DNA of 64,000 bases from Desertivirga xinjiangensis (GCF_024436435.1 NZ_JAFMZP010000005.1:186001-250000); one strand, 5' to 3'; numbered from the stretch's first letter, positions 31,882 to 42,548 are shown. Notes: generated by a model from the letters alone, not told the origin. Numbers and translations: made by a program.

Positions 31882-34113
31882 ATGAAACTTCCCTCAGTGC
31901 TATCTGCATTTCTGGCCTTTGCTATATCAGCTTGTCACGCTCAAGGTGAAAGAGCTATCAGTCATTTTAACCTGGACCTGGAACAATTGAACAAGAGTAA
32001 TTTTCCTGACAAATGGTTTACCTGGGGAGAGGGATATACCGTTAGTTCTGATTCTGTACACAAGGTTAGCGGAAAGTACTCCGTTGTAATTGAGCCACAG
32101 GGGGCGCATGTAGAGGGGAGTTTTGGCTGTCCGGCTTTGGCTATTCCCGTAGATTTTGAAGGCAAAGAAGTGGTGCTCACCGGCTACCTGAAACTCGAAA
32201 ATGTTCAGGAAGGAAAAGCTGGATTAATGTTGCGGATAGACGGCAAAGGAAAGCCATTGCAGTTTGACAATATGCAGTCGCGAAATATCCATGGAACCAT
32301 AGGATGGATGCAATACCAGATCAAGCTCCCGCTTAGTCCGGAAGCTGAAATGATATATATCGCAGCCCTTCATACTGGTTCCGGTAAAGTATGGGCGGAT
32401 AATTTCAAACTTACAGTTGATGGGAAAGATCTATCGGAAGTGCCAATGAAACCCCGAAAGCAATACAAGGCAGAGCTAGATCATGTTTATGACAAAGGTT
32501 CGGGCGTCACTATCCAAAAGAATTTAAAAACGATTGCAGACCTGGTTGTTTTGGGAAAGGTTTGGGGATTCCTGAAATACTATCACCCCGAAGTAGGTAC
32601 CGGAAACCTTAATTGGGATTATGAACTTTTCAGGATGATACCTGCCGTGGTTAACAGTAAAAACAAAGCGGAACGCAATCAATACCTTCTCAATTATATA
32701 AAGACCCTGGGACCATTAAAAGCAGCTGCTAGCATAAAACAAGATTCAAGTCTAAAGCTTAAAGCTGATCTTTCCTGGACAGAAGATCAAAGCGAATTAG
32801 GACAAGAGCTGAGCGACATTCTGAAACAGGTGAAGCTTGCTGCACGCGGGGAAGACCACTATTATATAAACTTCACCAAATATGTTGGCAACCCCATCTT
32901 TAAAAACGAAAACAGCTACCGGGAAATGACGACCCCTGATGCGGGTTTTCGCCTGCTTTCTTTATTCAGGTATTGGAATATGATTCAGTATTATTTCCCT
33001 TATAAGCATCTCATCGGTGAAGACTGGCACATGGTGCTTTCAGAGTTCGTACCCAAATTTATAGGTGCAATGGATCAGAAAAGCTACACGGTTACCTGCC
33101 TGGAGCTCATCGCCCGCATCCACGATACTCATGCCAACATCTGGGGTAATAAATTTTTAGGAGAATTACGCGGAAAGTACAGGGTGCCGGTTCAGCTTAA
33201 ATTTGTTGAGGATAAACTTGCCATTGTCGCTTTCTATAAAGACACCCTTGGTCTTAAACGGAAATTACGGATAGGAGACGTGATCACAAAAATTAATGGC
33301 AAACGCGTAAATGAAATAGTAAAGACAAATCTGCCATTTACCCCAGCGTCCAATTATTCCACTCAGCTTCGCGATCTCACTAACACGCTGCTTAGAGCAG
33401 ACATTGCCGACTTTAAACTGGAAGTCCTTCGGGATGGGCGAAAACTGGAAGTTACTGTGCAAGGTTTGAATTCTAAGGCCTTCAGTACCAGAATTGACAA
33501 TGTTCCTCATCCGGAAAAACCTTCTTTTTATATGCTTGCGGACAACATTGGTTACATATTTCCCGGACAGTACAAAAATGAGCAATTGCCCGAAATTAAG
33601 AAGCTGTTTGGCAGGGCAAAAGGTATTATTGTAGATATGCGTTGCTATCCGTCTGACTTTATGCCCTTTACTTTCGGGAAGTTTATTAAGCCTGAGCCAC
33701 GTCCCTTTGTAATGTTTACCAGCACCGGTTTTGAACATCCAGGCAACTTTCAGGTTTCTAAACCACTCGACAATGGGGGAGAACGCGCCGGCTTCAATGG
33801 AAAAGTGGTAGTTCTAGTTGACGAACGAACTCAGAGTCAGGCGGAATACACTACCATGGCCTTTCAAAGCTCTCCGAATGTCACTGTGATCGGTAGTACC
33901 ACAGCAGGGGCAGATGGAAATGTATCCGCTATTAAACTACCTGGTGGATTGGAAACAATGATCTCTGGCATAGGTGTTTATTATCCTGACGGAACAGAAA
34001 CGCAGAGAGTTGGGGTGAAAATTGATATGCGGGTGAAGCCAACATTAGCCGGAATTAAGGCCGGTCGGGATGAATTGCTGGAGAAGGCGAAGGAGCTAAT
34101 TTTGAAAGAGTGA
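31882..34113 (+). CDS. S41-family peptidase lipoprotein (C-terminal processing peptidase-like)
   Basis: The 743-residue exported protein has a lipobox at AISAC (residues 14-18). Residues about 25-190 form a jelly-roll or carbohydrate-binding-like domain, a helical region follows, a PDZ-like segment lies near 450-540 (RKLRIGDVITKINGKRVNEIV), and the S41 protease core is C-terminal. The catalytic serine is likely Ser652 in ERTQSQAEY, with the partner region in GSTTAGADGNVS. Such proteins act at the cell surface or in the periplasm on unknown substrates. No partner genes are adjacent; the gene downstream is unrelated. Confidence 0.88.
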   Translation: MKLPSVLSAFLAFAISACHAQGERAISHFNLDLEQLNKSNFPDKWFTWGEGYTVSSDSVHKVSGKYSVVIEPQGAHVEGSFGCPALAIPVDFEGKEVVLTGYLKLENVQEGKAGLMLRIDGKGKPLQFDNMQSRNIHGTIGWMQYQIKLPLSPEAEMIYIAALHTGSGKVWADNFKLTVDGKDLSEVPMKPRKQYKAELDHVYDKGSGVTIQKNLKTIADLVVLGKVWGFLKYYHPEVGTGNLNWDYELFRMIPAVVNSKNKAERNQYLLNYIKTLGPLKAAASIKQDSSLKLKADLSWTEDQSELGQELSDILKQVKLAARGEDHYYINFTKYVGNPIFKNENSYREMTTPDAGFRLLSLFRYWNMIQYYFPYKHLIGEDWHMVLSEFVPKFIGAMDQKSYTVTCLELIARIHDTHANIWGNKFLGELRGKYRVPVQLKFVEDKLAIVAFYKDTLGLKRKLRIGDVITKINGKRVNEIVKTNLPFTPASNYSTQLRDLTNTLLRADIADFKLEVLRDGRKLEVTVQGLNSKAFSTRIDNVPHPEKPSFYMLADNIGYIFPGQYKNEQLPEIKKLFGRAKGIIVDMRCYPSDFMPFTFGKFIKPEPRPFVMFTSTGFEHPGNFQVSKPLDNGGERAGFNGKVVVLVDERTQSQAEYTTMAFQSSPNVTVIGSTTAGADGNVSAIKLPGGLETMISGIGVYYPDGTETQRVGVKIDMRVKPTLAGIKAGRDELLEKAKELILKE

Positions 34114-34193
34114 AAAGGTAAACTTACGTCTGGCGAACATGATTCGGGACGAATCGATATTGGAGAGATTTCGGTAAAATATAAACATTTGCT

Positions 34194-35123
34194 ATGTGTA
34201 AATTTATAACGGTCATTATACTTTTGCTTACCGCTCTGACATCAATGGGACAAGAAATCCCGAAAATGAAAGAATATTTGAGTATAATAAAAAACGCTTC
34301 GAATCTTTATAAAATAAAGTGTTACAAAGATGCCGCAGCAGAATATGATAGAGCATTTAATCTCGGTGATAGATTTATTCGTGTTGCAGATTACTACAAT
34401 TCCGCCTGCTGCCAGGCTTTGAACAATAACAGTGACAGAGCTATTCGAAACTTGTCTAAAGCAATAATGGATGGAAAATATTCAAATTACACACACATCC
34501 TATCGGATCCAGATTTTAAATCTTTAAGAAAAAAAAGAGAGTGGGGATTGTTGGCAGAACATGTCAGAGTAAATGAGCTGAATAAAAACAGGTTATCTGC
34601 ATTATTGGATTCAATACTAGAAATGGATCAAAATTACCGGAGCAATCTTGACAGCGTAACAAAAGAATTTGGAGCAGGTTCACCAAAGACGAAAGAGTAT
34701 TACCAAAAGATGCACGAGCTTGATTCTCTTAACCTTCTTAAGGTACGTCCGATTATCGACAGCATTGGTTGGCCTGGCCCTTACGAAGTGGGAAACAAAG
34801 GTGGGTTAGCTATTTTTCTCGTAATACAGCATTCGAATGCAGAAGTTCAAGAAAAATATTTACCCCTTATGCGTTCAGCAGCAATGAAAGGCAACGCAAT
34901 CTTGGCAAACTTAGCTTTATTAGAAGACAGGGTTGCAATAAGTAACGGTAGAAAACAATTATATGGCTCTCAGGTCTTTGTTGATCCAAAAACAAATTCA
35001 TATTTCTTAGCTCCAATAGAGGACGAAAAAAATTTAAATTTACGACGGAAGGAAATGGACTTGCAGCCGATTGAAGAGTATTGTAAACTTTTCGGAATTG
35101 AATATTCTTTTGCTGATAAGTAA
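34194..35123 (+). CDS. Secreted TPR-like protein with DUF6624 domain
   Basis: The 309 residues begin with a signal peptide (FITVIILLLTALTSMGQ). A tetratricopeptide-like region follows (CYKDAAAEYDRAFNLGD, NNNSDRAIRNLSKAIMDG) at about 40-120. The C-terminal half is the DUF6624 domain (IIDSIGWPGPYEVGNKGG, FLVIQHSN, YGSQVFVD, LAPIEDEKNLNLRR). The function is unknown; related proteins are scattered among Bacteroidota genomes. A hairpin GATTCG/CGAATC (34141-34155) lies between it and the peptidase gene. Confidence 0.8.
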   Translation: MCKFITVIILLLTALTSMGQEIPKMKEYLSIIKNASNLYKIKCYKDAAAEYDRAFNLGDRFIRVADYYNSACCQALNNNSDRAIRNLSKAIMDGKYSNYTHILSDPDFKSLRKKREWGLLAEHVRVNELNKNRLSALLDSILEMDQNYRSNLDSVTKEFGAGSPKTKEYYQKMHELDSLNLLKVRPIIDSIGWPGPYEVGNKGGLAIFLVIQHSNAEVQEKYLPLMRSAAMKGNAILANLALLEDRVAISNGRKQLYGSQVFVDPKTNSYFLAPIEDEKNLNLRRKEMDLQPIEEYCKLFGIEYSFADK

Positions 35124-35253
35124 CTATTACAGAACAAATCGCAACGCGACTACCCTGGACTGCCACCCTTGTGAATGTTGGATGATGAAAGCCATCCTCT
35201 AAACTGCTTACTTTGTTCCACCAAAAGGAATAATATTTAAATTAATTTTACGT

Positions 35254-36021
35254 ATGAAGATTTTAGTAATTGGAGGAACCGGGCTGATAGGTAAAGATGT
35301 CAGCGCCAAATTAAGTAGGGAAGGTCACGAAGTTATCATTGGTGCACCCTCTCACGGTGTTAATATTGTTTCGGGCGAAGGTCTGGAAGAAGCGCTGAAA
35401 GGTACCGACGTGGTGATCGATCTCTCAAATTCTTCATCACCTGATGATGAAACCGCTTTGAACTTTTTTCGTTCAGCAGGCAAGAATTTAAGAGCTTATG
35501 AAAAAGAAGCTGGAATAAAACATCATTTGGTCTTGTCAATCGTGGGAACAGATCGCGCTCAATATATCGGTTACCTAAAGGCAAAGAAAGAACAAGAGGA
35601 TAATATTAAAGGCTCAGGTATTCCTTATACCATTGTTCGCTCTACCCAATTTCACGAGCACGTTACCACAATTATTGCTGTTCAGGGTAACGAGAACGAA
35701 GTTAAGGTCTCTACTGTTGACTATCAGCCTATAGCAGCAGAAGATGTTGTGAATTACCTGTCAAAGTTTGCTTTGGAAGAGCCAAAAAATGGTACTGTTG
35801 AGATTGCCGGCCCAGAACGTGGTTCAATGACACAGTTTGTACAAAGATATTTGGACACAACAGGTGACAGTAAAGTGATGGTCTTTAACGATGAGAATAA
35901 ATACATGTATCTGGATATTCCAAAAGATCTTCTAGTCCCACTAGAAAATTACTACAAAGGTGCTATTAACTTCGAGGATTGGGTGAAGACTCAAAAGCCA
36001 ATTTCTCATTCTAAGTACTAG
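35254..36021 (+). CDS. NmrA-like NAD(P)H-binding oxidoreductase
   Basis: This is an atypical SDR protein of 255 residues with Rossmann motif GGTGLIG (8-14). An NmrA/HSCARG-like course follows: SIVGTDRAQYIGYLKAKKEQE, and then SGIPYTIVRSTQFHEH. It lacks the YxxxK pair of classical SDRs. Such proteins act as redox sensors or reductases on small substrates. It converges with the MocR regulator gene across a GC-rich hairpin. Physiological role unknown. Confidence 0.85.
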   Translation: MKILVIGGTGLIGKDVSAKLSREGHEVIIGAPSHGVNIVSGEGLEEALKGTDVVIDLSNSSSPDDETALNFFRSAGKNLRAYEKEAGIKHHLVLSIVGTDRAQYIGYLKAKKEQEDNIKGSGIPYTIVRSTQFHEHVTTIIAVQGNENEVKVSTVDYQPIAAEDVVNYLSKFALEEPKNGTVEIAGPERGSMTQFVQRYLDTTGDSKVMVFNDENKYMYLDIPKDLLVPLENYYKGAINFEDWVKTQKPISHSKY

Positions 36022-36041
36022 TCTAATATATCATAATTTTT

Positions 36042-36063
36042 TGGCGGGTCTGATAACCCGCCA
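36042..36063. terminator. Convergent hairpin between the NmrA-like and MocR genes
   Basis: TGGCGGGT (36042-36049) and ACCCGCCA (36056-36063) form a perfect 8-bp GC-rich stem directly at the stop of the MocR gene. No good U-tract follows on either strand, so it may only be a weak terminator or an mRNA 3' end stabiliser. Confidence 0.5.
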
Positions 36064-37539
36064 CTATTTCACTTCTCCCAGCGCCCGGGCGAACTTCAAC
36101 ATCTCTTCGTCATTAAGCGAAGCAAAGCCAAGCCTCATGCCATTGACACTATCAGAATATTTATAAAGGCTACCATCATTCATATAAATACCTTTTGAAG
36201 CCAGGCGCTTTGCCAGGTCGGGAATTGAATAGTCCTTATCGAAGGTAACCCATACAGCCATCCCGCCTTGCGGAGTCGTAAAATGTGATATATCACCCAT
36301 GGAAGCCTTGAGTAAATTGCAAAACTGATTTCGCCTTTGATGGTATAATTTTACAGACCTCCGGATATGCCTCTGCATTTCTCCTGTATTGAACAGATGG
36401 GCTACGGATTCTTCAAACACTACATCACCACGGATCTCTACCAGTTGTTTAAACTTCGATGCCTGCGATATAAAATCGGCATTACCTACCATATAGCCTA
36501 TTCTGATAGTTGGTGCCAATGTTTTTGATATTGAACCGATGTAAAGCACATAGCCCTTGTGGTCGGCGCTTGCTAATGGTAAGATCGGACTGTTTTCGTA
36601 ATGGAAGTCGTAATCGTAATCATCTTCGATGACGGGAAATTTATAACGCCGGATCAAGTCTAACAGCTTAAGTCTTCTTTCTGCGCTGAGTGTTACTGTA
36701 GTTGGATGGTGATGATGAGGAATAATGTATAATAGATCTGGTGGAGAGGTGTTGCAGATCGTTTCAATTGCATCTACATCTATACCATTCTCATCAACCT
36801 TCACCTTAATCAAGTTTGCGCCCAGTTGTTCGAACACCTTATCTGCCAGAATGTAATTCAGATCTCCAACAATCACTGTACTGCCTAGTTTCAATATCAT
36901 GCTTGCAGCAATGAAAATGGCAAACTGCGCACCATGCGTAACTAGTACATTTTCTTTTTCAATATTCAGCGCTCTTGTTGCAGACAAAAAAACGGCGAGC
37001 TCACTTCTCAATGCCGAGCTTCCGGAGGAGCTCTCTTTCATAAGCATCCCATGTAAAGAAGATCTATACAATAAGGCTTTGTAACGATTAAGGATCGACT
37101 CCAGAGGTGCTATGCGCTGGTCCGGATAGCCATCGTTGATTAGTAGTTGGTAAGGTTTTAAATCAAGGGAGGGTGGGCGGCTAAAGCCAATCTCCCGGTA
37201 GAAACTCGTCTGATTAAAAGCCTGTGTGTCCTCCAGATGATCTGTGTATAACACTTTGGGTTTAATCACCGGCAACTGCCTGGAAATAAACATTCCTCTT
37301 TTACCAACAACTTCTACCCAGCCTTGTACCCGCAGTTCATCATAGGCTGCGACTACTGTCGTTCGATTAAGTTTCATTATAGTCGCCATTTCGCGACTTG
37401 CCGGTAATTGGTAACCTGGTCTTATTTTACCATTTCTGATTAAGTCGATGACCCCATTCGCTACCTGGCGGAAAACTGGAATAGCTGAGCTCCTATCTAT
37501 GTCTATAAGATTCTTAAATGGTAAGGTTTGGACTGTCAT
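36064..37539 (-). CDS. MocR-type regulator: GntR helix-turn-helix fused to PLP-dependent aminotransferase fold
   Basis: Of the 491 residues, about 15-85 form a GntR winged helix (GKIRPGYQLPASREMATIMK, then LNRTTVVAAYDEL). Residues about 110-490 are a class I aminotransferase domain. The PLP lysine is probably in LYIGSISKTLAPTIRIGYM, and VIEDDYDYDFHYE carries the conserved Asp/Tyr. MocR regulators such as PdxR sense PLP or amino compounds and usually control a divergent gene. Here the divergent neighbour is a decayed lipoprotein gene, so the original target may be lost. It could be PdxR, but no pdxST genes are near. Confidence 0.88.
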   Translation of the reverse strand: MTVQTLPFKNLIDIDRSSAIPVFRQVANGVIDLIRNGKIRPGYQLPASREMATIMKLNRTTVVAAYDELRVQGWVEVVGKRGMFISRQLPVIKPKVLYTDHLEDTQAFNQTSFYREIGFSRPPSLDLKPYQLLINDGYPDQRIAPLESILNRYKALLYRSSLHGMLMKESSSGSSALRSELAVFLSATRALNIEKENVLVTHGAQFAIFIAASMILKLGSTVIVGDLNYILADKVFEQLGANLIKVKVDENGIDVDAIETICNTSPPDLLYIIPHHHHPTTVTLSAERRLKLLDLIRRYKFPVIEDDYDYDFHYENSPILPLASADHKGYVLYIGSISKTLAPTIRIGYMVGNADFISQASKFKQLVEIRGDVVFEESVAHLFNTGEMQRHIRRSVKLYHQRRNQFCNLLKASMGDISHFTTPQGGMAVWVTFDKDYSIPDLAKRLASKGIYMNDGSLYKYSDSVNGMRLGFASLNDEEMLKFARALGEVK

Positions 37540-37643
37540 CGTAAAAAACTCTGGATAAGTAAGGCCAGCCAGCTGCGCTGTAATTTTACGAAAAAAACCT
37601 TATTTTTTCTGATTTCCCTGTTGGGGAACCGTATCTGTTTTTC

Positions 37644-37656
37644 GTTTTCCGAAAAC
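37644..37656. promoter_or_regulatory. Palindrome in the MocR upstream region, candidate operator
   Basis: GTTTTC (37644-37649), one base, GAAAAC (37651-37656). A second inverted pair CGTAAAA (37540-37546) / TTTTACG (37584-37590) lies nearer the start codon. MocR proteins often bind repeats in the divergent intergenic region; assignment is inference from position only. Confidence 0.3.
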
Positions 37657-37738
37657 TAATCAATTAACAATAACACAATATTCGAAATGACAATGTTAGC
37701 AATTCTTAGATAATTTTTGTTGTAGTAACCTAAAATAC

Positions 37739-38157
37739 ATGAAATTCAACAAACTACTCCCGTTAATTCTTTATGTATGCTTTTTATCCTTGACAGGTAT
37801 GAAATGTAAAAAGGACAGTACCTTGATTATACATAAAGAAAAACTGCCTGCCATTACACAATCTGGATCACATACTTTCGGTTTTTATCCTCCGAAAATC
37901 AGATGGAGTTAAGAATTGGGTTGACAGGGGTCAATAAGACAGGAACATATACTTTTGATAATAACGGAGTGATCTACTATGACTCGAAATCAAGGTGTTA
38001 TTATTATGAGGATAGGATCGTATCGGGTTCGTTGAATATTACTAAGATAGACCTGGTCAATCATTTCATTTCTTGCACTTTCGAATTTAAACTTGATAAA
38101 CAGGGGTGTCAAAGCATTAATGCCACTGAGGGAAGATTCGATTTAAAGATTCAATAA
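37739..38157 (+). pseudogene. Broken small lipoprotein gene (DUF6252-like)
   Basis: ATG at 37739 opens a lipoprotein leader (MKFNKLLPLILYVCFLSL, lipobox TGMKC) followed by KLPAITQSGSHTFGFY, a pattern common at the start of DUF6252-like proteins. It stops at 37910. The rest of the family-like sequence resumes in another frame from about 37900 (NQMELRIGLTGVNKTGTYTF) and ends at 38157 (NATEGRFDLKIQ). About 40-50 middle residues seem missing, so an internal deletion broke the frame. The gene diverges from the MocR regulator. Confidence 0.7.
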
Positions 38158-38220
38158 GCGCGTCAATTCTGAAGAAATACGTTTTCTATTTATCAAATAG
38201 GAAAGATAAAAAAGCTTGAG

Positions 38221-38950
38221 GCTTAGTCCAATACTCAAATCCGATTATCAGAGTTGACGACCAGTTATTGTTTGTCGGCCAATCATTTGACACATTAAAA
38301 GATAGCCTTATAAGTAATTTTAACTTTGTTTCCTATACTGATTGTCTGACGGACAAAGTTAATTTTTATCATACATATCCTGATTCACTGTATTGGAATA
38401 ACTATAACTGGAGTGGAGAAAAGTTACAGAAGTGTTTATGGATTACAATGATGAAAAGGGAATTTTAGTATTCAGCTTTCCGATTTCTCATGACTTATAT
38501 ACTGCTAAACTAAAGCAGCCAGATTACAAAGTGACTTATGGAGGAAGTAATTTTGCCAATACGATCCGGTCAATTCAAACCCAACCTAGTGAAATGTCAG
38601 TCAAAACTTTTGTAAAACATGTTTTAGAAAATGACGAGTATGCAGCTATAAAGTATGATAAATTCAGGAAGGTATATTATCGATTTTTAAGGCATCGGGT
38701 TAATAACTATACGGAGTCTAGCCAATGGACAGATAAGTCCGTTTCCATAATTATTTTAGATGAAAGCTTAAACTATTTGGGAGAAACGAATATTGGAACA
38801 ATTAAGAATTGGTACCTGCAAAATGCATTTGTTACAGAAGAAGGATTAAATATTGAATATATCCCTGATAATTTAAATGAAGACTATCTGATCTATAAGA
38901 TATTTACATTAGAAAAAAGAAGCAGAATCAATAAGAGGCAGTTAAAGTAG
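38221..38950 (+). pseudogene. Truncated and frameshifted DUF4221-like protein
   Basis: Frame 1 from 38221 reads GLVQYSNPIIRVDDQLLFVG and continues to LYWNNYNWSGEKLQK near 38428. The sequence then continues in another frame as VFMDYNDEKGILVFSF to the stop at 38948-38950. The second part has the DUF4221 hallmark KYDKFRKVYYRF. The N-terminal half of the usual protein (about 370 residues) is absent and an in-frame TGA sits upstream at about 38218. So there are both a 5' truncation and an internal frameshift. DUF4221 proteins are predicted exported beta-propellers of unknown role. Confidence 0.7.
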
Positions 38951-38973
38951 TGAAGTTTCAATCAGTAAAATTA

Positions 38974-41542
38974 ATGATGATAAATAAGTTTTTATGTTTG
39001 GCTTTTTTGTTTTGGTTTGTGTTTCCGGTGGATTCATTCTCTCAACTGGACACAAAGGTAACAAGACAGTTAATTGATAGTTTAGAAACGTCGTTAGCAC
39101 GAAAAAATGCTGTAATTTACCTCCAGCCTAACAAAGATATTTACGAAACCGGAGAAGACCTGTGGTTTAAGGCATATTTTGCAGATGCACAGAGCTTGAA
39201 GCCATTTGCTATCGATACCACGCTTTATATCCAGCTTACTCCGGTAGATAAGCCTGGAGCGGTGATAGAGGAAAAATTTGTGATAATGGATGGCTTCTCG
39301 GAGGGTCGTTTATACCTTCCCGACACGCTTGAGGAAGGGGACTACGATCTCAAAGCATTCAGCACCAGTAGCTTCTTCAAAGGTCAAAATGATTTTAAAA
39401 ATTTAAGGCGGATCAATATCAGAAAAAGCATTATCCCTCAACTTAAAATCGAGGCACAATTTGACAAAAAGGTCTATGTAGATGGTCAGCAGATATCTTT
39501 AGCACTGAAATTATCTTCCTCCTCCGGAGCTCTGCTTCCTTTAACAAATATAAATGCTGTACTGAACAATGACGGCCAGCTTTTGGAAACTCTGAAACTG
39601 CAAACAGACTACGCGGGGAGGGCAAAAATAACGTTCAAGGCAGGTATTCCGGTCGCAGGCTCTCAGGTCATGATAGAAGCTTTCAATCAAAAAGAAGGTA
39701 AATCGGCTGTCGGGATCATGCCAGTACCTTATAACAGAAATAAAGTTCATTTCTATGTTTTTCCGGAAGGTGGTTACCTTGTTGCAGGGCTTCCCAATAT
39801 TTTAGCCTTTAAAGCCGTTGATGTGAAAGGTATTCCTGTAGAAGTTAGCGGTACCTTATTAGAAGAGAACAAGACTTTATCACGTTTCAAGTCATTGCAT
39901 GATGGAATGGGAAAAATTGAGTTAAGACCGATAGCAGGCAAACAGTACCGCCTGCGACTTGATGCGCCTTACTCCGATTCAATCTACCCTGTAGGGGAAA
40001 TATTACCCAAAGGTATTGTGCTGCATTATATCGGAGAGAGTACAAAAGATCTGGTTTTTAAACTTTACAAATCTTCAGCCAGCATTCCTGGAACCATTTA
40101 TTTAAGAGCACAAATTCGTGGCAAAGTATACAGTATGGCTAAGGCTATCTTAAAAGACAGTCTAACCATAGAATTGCCGGCAAAAGAATTTACTCAGGGA
40201 GTGGCCGAAGTAACACTATTTGGAGAAGATATGATGCCCTTAGCGGAAAGATTGGTCTACGTAAATACGAAAAGCAAGTTGTATATCACATCCAAATTAC
40301 TTAAACCGGTACTAGGTTTACGTGAAAAGGGATCCATTAAAATTAAAGTTACTGACGAACTTAATAATCCTGTAGTGGCACATTTAGGCGTAAGCATTTT
40401 TGACCGCTTGTATAAAGACCCATCTAACTGCAAAAATATTCTGACACATTTTTACCTGGACAATCAACTTAAGGGAGATATATACAATCCTGCTTATTAC
40501 TTCGAAGACGAAAATTTGCAACGTGTAGCAGCATTGGATGTTCTGATGCTTACACAAGGATGGCGAAGATACGTCTGGAATCATAACACCCCGAAAATGT
40601 CCGACACGCCATCCATTCTTACAAATAGCATACACGGAAATGTGAGTGTAGTGAAGCAAAAAAAAGGAACATCAGGACAATTCCCTGTACAACTTTTTGC
40701 CCCCGACAATAAGGGATATGGAAGATTTACCGTGCTCGATTCCCTGGGCTCGTTTACCATTGCCCCCTATGACCTGGCATCAGCCAACAATGGTTACCTC
40801 TATTTAAGAGCCATGGTTGCAGAGGAAACCAAGACTGATATTAAAATCGTTGACCCTTTTGAGCTAATATAATGAAATTCAAGCAAAGAAAATTAGCTAC
40901 CCAATACACGAAATAAATAATATAAACAGAACAAACAAGGAAATTCCAGTGACCTCCATGTGGGGAAGAGGCATTACCTTAAAAGAAGTGACAATTAAAG
41001 AAACGGGCAATCGGCAATTTCGTGATAAGTATTTGGGCTATCTGGATAGTCTAACCAAAGCCGATCTTATAAAAGACTATGTGGGAACATGCGGGTGGTT
41101 AAATTGCCCCGCTGAATCTGGCGGCCCTAAGCCAATTGAAGGCAAACAATATTCCACCTTAATTGAACCTAAACGTAGCCAGGTTATCTCTCATCCCTAT
41201 TCGTTTGGATCAGGAGATTTCAAACAAGTGGTCTACCATTATCCGCAATTCACCGAGGAGGAACTCCTGAAAAAAAGAAATATGGCGAGATTACGGGGGT
41301 ATAGTTTACCGAGGGAGTTTTTTCATCCGGATTATGAAAATAATACGTCTCGCCTGGATCCTTTACCTGATTTTAGAAATACCCTGTATTGGAAGTCTGA
41401 TTTAATTACAGACAAAAGGGGGGAAGCGGTAATTGATTTTTATAGCTCTGACCTGGTATCAGGTTTTGTGTGCAGGATAGAGGGCTTATGTGCTGAAGGA
41501 TTGTTAGGGAAGAAAGATATTGAGTTTACAGTACAGAAATAA
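38974..41542 (+). pseudogene. Frameshifted MG2/A2M-like exported protein of the TonB-plug-associated family
   Basis: Start at ATG 38974 gives a signal peptide (MMINKFLCLAFLFWFVF). Residues from about 40 carry an MG2-like start (YLQPNKDIYETGEDLWFKAYF), several macroglobulin-like repeats and DVLMLTQGWRRYVW. Frame 1 ends at 40872 after KIVDPFELI. The family continues at once in another frame from 40871 (NEIQAKKISYPIHEI, GRGITLKEVTIKE) to 41542. One base lost or gained around 40866-40872 explains the break. The whole protein would be about 855 residues. Such proteins are outer-membrane-associated and of unknown function. It overlaps the end of the DUF4221 relic upstream. Confidence 0.75.
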
Positions 41543-41963
41543 TTTTCATCAACCAATTGCTTCTTAATGCGCCTGATTGACGAAAGATTAAACTTTCAAA
41601 CTTTTTGAAAGTTTAATAAATGCTTCTACAGATCAGAGTGGGGATAAACCGCACGATGTGCTTCGCTGATGGGAGCGTCTTTGCCTGTAACCGGATACAT
41701 AATCTGGTATAACCGTAAATGGGGGAAAAGGGGAAAGAAAGCGAAGAAACGGCATTTGCAGATCCAGGATTAGTTCACACAGAATCTTAGTCAGTATGTT
41801 TTAATCGTGGAAGACTCAAATGAAAAAACGAGTCATTGTGATATTGAACGTAGGCTTCTAATTTTAATTTAATATAAACTTAATACACCTCTTTAGTCCC
41901 CTCGGCCCGATATTTCATAGCTTTGCCACTGTATTACACACGCACAATAACGTATTACATGGT
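41543..41963. other. Intergenic interval upstream of the SusCD locus
   Basis: These 421 bp contain no convincing gene. A hairpin at 41588-41616 (listed separately) ends the upstream decayed gene. A short minus-strand frame near 41640-41740 looks coding-like (YQIMYPVTGKDAPISEAHR) but could not be assigned. The last 100 bp should hold the promoter of the ECF sigma gene. Confidence 0.4.
41588..41616. terminator. AT-rich 13-bp perfect hairpin
   Basis: TTAAACTTTCAAA (41588-41600), 3-nt loop, TTTGAAAGTTTAA (41604-41616), 46 bp after the frameshifted MG2-like gene. The stem is unusually long with a minimal loop and has no strong U-tract, so it could be a terminator or a protein site. Confidence 0.45.
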
Positions 41964-42548
41964 ATGGTTAATCTAACGGGTAGTGGGACAGCAACTTTTG
42001 AGTTTTCGGAAACCAATTATACCATCCTTTTCAATACGTACTGGAAGGGACTGTATGCTATTGCCTATCGTCGTTTGCGTGATGCCGACCTGGCAAAAGA
42101 CATTGTGCAGGACCTGTTTGTTTACTGCTGGCAGCAGCGCGAAACTATCCGGATAAACACTTCCATCGAAGCTTATTTACGTTCTGCCCTGCAATACCGC
42201 CTTATTGCGCACTTCCGGAAACTCGATGTGGAAGACCGTGCTTTTACTTACCTCTACGATCGTATGGTTGAAGTGGAAGCCAGTATTAAGGATAACCTTG
42301 CCGCACAGGATCTGGGCAGAATGCTCGACAAAGAATTTGAGCAGATGCCCGACACCATGCGCGAGATATTTAAATTACGAAGCCGGGATTATTCGGTGAA
42401 CGAAATAGCAGAGAACCTCAATCTGGCTGAGAAAACTGTTCGGAACAACATCACCAGGGGCCTGCAGCAATTACGCACAGCGCTTTCAAAAGAATCCCCG
42501 GAGGATTACTCTACACTCTTTTTTGTACTTTACATTCTGTTAACCTAA
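41964..42548 (+). CDS. ECF RNA polymerase sigma-70 factor (FecI-like)
   Basis: The 194 residues carry sigma region 2 (LFNTYWKGLYAIAYRRLRD, then DIVQDLFVYCW) and region 4 (EIFKLRSRDYSVNEIAENL, then EKTVRNNITRGLQQLR). It is the first gene of a classical ECF sigma - FecR - STN-TonB receptor series. In this scheme ligand binding to the SusC-like receptor signals through its STN domain to FecR, which frees the sigma factor to transcribe the receptor operon. The anti-sigma gene starts 98 bp downstream. Confidence 0.93.
   Translation: MVNLTGSGTATFEFSETNYTILFNTYWKGLYAIAYRRLRDADLAKDIVQDLFVYCWQQRETIRINTSIEAYLRSALQYRLIAHFRKLDVEDRAFTYLYDRMVEVEASIKDNLAAQDLGRMLDKEFEQMPDTMREIFKLRSRDYSVNEIAENLNLAEKTVRNNITRGLQQLRTALSKESPEDYSTLFFVLYILLT

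Noticed and set aside
40866-41542. A separate 197-codon gene after the MG2-like frame
   Set aside because: Its sequence continues the same protein family directly across a one-base shift, so it is the 3' part of one broken gene.
41640-41740. Minus-strand coding-like stretch including YPVTGKDAPISEAHR
   Set aside because: Too short, without a start or recognisable family; mentioned only in the interval note.
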